A DNA stretch of 64,000 nucleotides from contig NZ_KZ679064.1 of assembly GCF_003024195.1 (NCBI RefSeq), positions 312 through 64,311 of the forward strand, given 5' to 3'. A program made the position numbers and the translations under genes. The stretch comes from Streptomyces dioscori (GTDB lineage: Bacteria; Actinomycetota; Actinomycetes; Streptomycetales; Streptomycetaceae). Within the stretch, counting starts at the first letter, position 1, and the number at the start of each line of letters is the position of its first letter. The notes under the pieces were generated by a model, which worked only from the letters and a program-made list of their open reading frames with translations, had not been told where the DNA came from and searched no databases. Of this stretch, positions 61,395 to 64,000 are shown in pieces.

Positions 61395-62540
61395 TCAGCC
61401 CGGCCGGCACGGCAGGGCGGTCGCCGTATCACCTCCGGAGCCCTTGACGACGTACCCGAACGTGGTGCTCTCGCCGGGATCGAGCGACCCGTTCCAGCCC
61501 GCGTTGTGGACCATCACGTTCTGACCGCTGTACGTGGCGTTGCCGCTCCAGAGACTGTCGACGGACTGTCCCGTCGGCAGGGACCAGTCGACCATCCAGC
61601 CGAGCAGCGGCACGTCACCGGAGTTGGTGACGGTCACCTCTGACTGGTAGCCGCCCGACCAACTGCCCGTCGTACGGCGGGTGGCGGAGCAGGCGCCGGC
61701 CGGGGGCTCGGTCGGGTTGCCCGGGTCGTGGATACCCGTCACCTCTCCGTTGCCGCCGTCGAAGACGATGTCGGAGCAGGAGTAGAAGGTCTCCGCGCTG
61801 TCCGAGCGCTGCCAGACCATGTAGATGAGGTGGCGGCCCGACTTGCCCGCCGGAAGCTGCCCGGACCAGGAGTAGTTGGCCTCGACCGTGCCCGGGGAAC
61901 CGTTGAGCGGCGGGTGGTCGACACTCAGGAACGGCTGCGCCTCGATGTCGTTCCAGGTGAGCGCCTTGGTCGGGTCGTAGCCGTCCTTGGTGAGGTAGAC
62001 GTAGAACCAACCCGGGTGCGCGGCCCAGGCGTTGTAGGAGAAGTCGACGGTCGCGCCCGAGGTGAGGTGGGTGAGCGGCCAGTCGGCACTCGGGGTGTTG
62101 AAGCCGGTGAAGTTGGTGTTGCCGCCGCTGCACAGTTCGCCGTCGGGCACGAAGCCGCGGGTGCGGCCGGCTCCGTCGGAGCGCAGCACCGAGAACCAGT
62201 TGTAGAACGGCGTCGTGCCACTGACCTGCTGGGCCGACTTGCAGGCGGGGTTGACCGGCTTGATCTCACCGGTGTCCGTGAGCCCGTCCTGCCAGCACAG
62301 GAAGGTGCGGCTGGCGGGCTTCATCGGGGTGCCGTGGGCCTCGGCCTCGCCGCCCGCCGAGACGACCAGACCGAGGGCCGGGACCGTGACGACCAGGGCC
62401 AGCAGGATGAGGAGGAAGGCTCGGCCGCGGGCGGGGAGGGGGAAGCCGCGGAGCGCGGAGCCACGGAGCGGTGAGCGGCGTGGGGGGTGCCGCGGTGGTG
62501 GGGTCGGAGGTGGCGGGGCCGGATCTGTTGTCAGGCTCAT
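61395..62540 (-). CDS. AA10 lytic polysaccharide monooxygenase with CBM2 domain
   Basis: 381 residues from ATG 62540 (ATG 62555 is also possible). A Pro/Arg-rich N-region and hydrophobic helix end at the AEA/H cleavage site, making His69 (HGTPMKPASR) the first copper ligand of the histidine brace. The second His is in AWAAHPGWFYVYLTKDGYD. The AA10 domain ends near residue 265 (FYSCSDIVFDGGNGEVTG). A C-terminal family-2 cellulose-binding module follows (WSGGYQSEVTVTNSGDVPLL, NVMVHNAGWNGSLDPGESTT). It oxidises crystalline cellulose or chitin; CBM2 and the upstream CebR box favour cellulose. Confidence 0.93.
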   Translation of the reverse strand: MSLTTDPAPPPPTPPPRHPPRRSPLRGSALRGFPLPARGRAFLLILLALVVTVPALGLVVSAGGEAEAHGTPMKPASRTFLCWQDGLTDTGEIKPVNPACKSAQQVSGTTPFYNWFSVLRSDGAGRTRGFVPDGELCSGGNTNFTGFNTPSADWPLTHLTSGATVDFSYNAWAAHPGWFYVYLTKDGYDPTKALTWNDIEAQPFLSVDHPPLNGSPGTVEANYSWSGQLPAGKSGRHLIYMVWQRSDSAETFYSCSDIVFDGGNGEVTGIHDPGNPTEPPAGACSATRRTTGSWSGGYQSEVTVTNSGDVPLLGWMVDWSLPTGQSVDSLWSGNATYSGQNVMVHNAGWNGSLDPGESTTFGYVVKGSGGDTATALPCRPG

Positions 62541-62654
62541 GACAGTATCGTCCATCCCTTCGTTCACAGGCCGTGTGAGGTGCGGGTGGTGTACGTGCGG
62601 GATGTGTGGGGTGGGAGCGGTCCGGGTCCGGGGCGGGTTCCGGTCCGCCCAGGG

Positions 62655-62668
62655 TGGGAGCGCTCCCA
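62655..62668. promoter_or_regulatory. CebR box upstream of the LPMO gene
   Basis: TGGGAGCGCTCCCA is the exact 14-bp palindrome bound by the cellobiose-responsive repressor CebR in streptomycetes. It lies 114 bases upstream of the LPMO start on the minus strand. cebR itself is not in the window. Confidence 0.85.
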
Positions 62669-62722
62669 CCCCACGTGCTGTCGAAGCTAGCGCGGCGCGA
62701 TGCACATGTAAACGGCTGACGC

Positions 62723-62756
62723 GTGAGGGCCGCACCCGGACGGGTGCGGCCCTCAC
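62723..62756. terminator. Terminator of the DUF3500 gene
   Basis: Arms 62723-62738 and 62741-62756 (GTGAGGGCCGCACCCG and its complement) are perfect over 16 bp with a 2-base centre, 61 bases after the DUF3500 stop on the minus strand and upstream of the LPMO promoter. Confidence 0.75.
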
Positions 62757-62816
62757 GATGACGGATGACTGTCGGACGCCCGGGGGACGTTGGGGACGTT
62801 GGGGGCGTTGGGGCCC

Positions 62817-64000
62817 TCAGCGGTGGTGGGGGGACGTCAGGTAGTGCTGTCGCAGGAGCTCCTTCCCGTAGTCGTTGCCGTTCGGGGTGCGGATGACCGA
62901 GTGCACGTGCATCTGAGTGGCGCCGCTGCCCTGCGAGGCGCCGTACGCGCCCGCGAGGGGGCCGGGGGCCTGGCAGTCGACCTCGACCCAGACGACCGGG
63001 CTGTGCACCCGCACGTAGAAGGCCGAGTCGTCCGCGATGCCACCCGCCCAGGTGACGTAGGTGTCGTTCACGTGGGCCCGGACCTCCGACAGCCGGGCCT
63101 CGGCGACATCGGCCTTGGCGCGGCCCGTGAAGGCCTCCACGATGCCGAGGAGCTTGAGCTTCTGGGCGGCGGTGAGGGCCGTGCCGCGGATGCCGGTGTA
63201 CTCCTGGACGGCGTTGTCGGCGAAGGCGCCCGCCTTCATGGACTCGTTCGACTTGGTGGACGACTCGATCGCGACCGTCCGCTGGGCCGCGGTGAGGGAG
63301 TTGATGAAAGCGAGGCTCGCCTTCACCTCCTCCTTGCACACGGAGACGGTCGTGCCGTCGATCTCGATCTCGGTCGGCTCCGAACCCCAGAAGCAGGGGC
63401 TCATGACGACCTGGCCGCCGAGCACGAAGTAGTTGATGACCAGGTGGTGGCCGTCGAACTGGAAGCCCCAGGGCTCGGTGGCGGACGGCGTGCCCATCAC
63501 CGTGTAGTAGAAGGCCTCCTCGTTGAAGGCGTCCGTCTTGTCGATCGCCTCCCCCGCGGCCTGGTTGATCCTGCGGATCTTCTCCGTGGTCTCCAGCCCT
63601 TCGGCGCTGAGCGCCGACTTCAGCAGGGCCTTGCCGAGGGCCTGCTGCTCGGCGGAGAGGTCGGCGATCGAGACGCCCTGACGGTCGTAGGCGTCGACGT
63701 TGCTCCACAGCCGCCACTCGGTGGAGTGGACGGTGAACTGGGTCGACGACTTCTGCGTGGCGCTCAGCCCGGCCAGGAAGGCGTTGGCCGCGGCGATCAC
63801 CGGGGCGGTCGTGACGCCCTCGGAGTGGACCGTGAAGAGGTCGTCGATCTTCCTGCCATCGGTGGTCAGGCCGAGGAAGTCCTCGGTGATGGACTGATTA
63901 CCGGGACCTCCGGCTCCGCCGGGGCCGCCGGTGGGGGCGCCGCTCGGAGCGGCCGACGCGGTCGTGTCGGTCTCGTCGGCGGCGAGGGCGACCCAGGCGC
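62817..64000 (-). CDS. DUF3500 family protein, 5' end cut by the window edge
   Basis: The last 394 codons of a gene whose start lies beyond 64000; the frame stays open to the edge. The visible N-part resembles the end of an export signal followed by an Ala/Pro/Gly linker (AWVALAADETDTTASAAPSG). The DUF3500 domain follows: FTVHSTEWRLWSNVDAYDRQ, ATEPWGFQFDGHHLVINYFV, MSPCFWGSEPTEIEIDG and QMHVHSVIRTPNGNDYGKEL, with several His that could bind a metal. The function of the family is unknown. Probably secreted, like its neighbours. Confidence 0.85.
   Translation of the reverse strand, partial: AWVALAADETDTTASAAPSGAPTGGPGGAGGPGNQSITEDFLGLTTDGRKIDDLFTVHSEGVTTAPVIAAANAFLAGLSATQKSSTQFTVHSTEWRLWSNVDAYDRQGVSIADLSAEQQALGKALLKSALSAEGLETTEKIRRINQAAGEAIDKTDAFNEEAFYYTVMGTPSATEPWGFQFDGHHLVINYFVLGGQVVMSPCFWGSEPTEIEIDGTTVSVCKEEVKASLAFINSLTAAQRTVAIESSTKSNESMKAGAFADNAVQEYTGIRGTALTAAQKLKLLGIVEAFTGRAKADVAEARLSEVRAHVNDTYVTWAGGIADDSAFYVRVHSPVVWVEVDCQAPGPLAGAYGASQGSGATQMHVHSVIRTPNGNDYGKELLRQHYLTSPHHR

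Overview
The window is a high-GC actinobacterial chromosome segment, almost certainly from a Streptomyces. The evidence is the strong third-position G/C bias, frequent GTG starts with GGAGG ribosome sites, and many four-base start/stop overlaps. It also carries a developmental gene, whiI, and a gene set (heme genes, whiI, rnd, fadAB, dxs, xylFGH, rok7B7) whose order matches, from memory, the S. coelicolor SCO6005-SCO6045 neighbourhood. Nothing points to a prophage, plasmid, CRISPR array, transposase or antibiotic cluster.

Layout. 1-12.1 kb holds housekeeping and small-enzyme genes: a pyrimidine reductase homologue, zapE, a beta-carbonic anhydrase/SulP pair, a PhoX-like Tat protein, ppk2, a lipoprotein polysaccharide deacetylase, an aldo/keto reductase, a PTH2-like protein and a TetR regulator. 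12.2-17.7 kb holds two small proteins (one a TIGR03086/DinB-like protein), then the least understood locus: a DUF692/MNIO iron oxidase flanked by two paralogous membrane-anchored DUF4142 proteins and followed by a TIGR04222 membrane protein. 17.9-27.9 kb holds a secreted peptidase-type hydrolase, the heme genes hemQ-hemG and hemE of the coproporphyrin branch, a DUF4349 lipoprotein, a CoA-disulfide-reductase-like enzyme, a rhomboid protease and a DUF3000 gene. 28.3-30.5 kb holds whiI, with a recognisable sigma-WhiG-type promoter, and rnd.

30.6-37.5 kb is a self-contained beta-mannoside locus. A three-gene CUT1 importer faces a cytoplasmic GH2 beta-mannosidase and a LacI regulator, and two copies of an operator (consensus CTAAACCGGTTTAG) lie in the divergent gap. 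38-46.6 kb holds fadA-fadB, a propeller-like protein, a NYN-type protein, an amino-acid permease and dxs. 46.9-55.3 kb is carbon-source control: xylFGH, rok7B7 and a second CUT1 importer. 55.8-64 kb holds secreted glycan enzymes: a GH92 alpha-mannosidase, a lipoprotein sharing its putative operator (GACAACGTTGTC), an AA10-CBM2 lytic polysaccharide monooxygenase with a perfect CebR box upstream, and a DUF3500 gene cut by the window edge.

Many intergenic regions between 1 and 46.8 kb carry a 19-bp repeat (GGGGCGCGGGGAACTGCGC or its reverse complement, about 20 copies). It often forms hairpins at gene ends and is absent from the last 17 kb. Neither CUT1 importer has a linked ATPase, which fits the shared ATPase MsiK of streptomycetes. 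All functional statements come from reading translated motifs; no database search was run.
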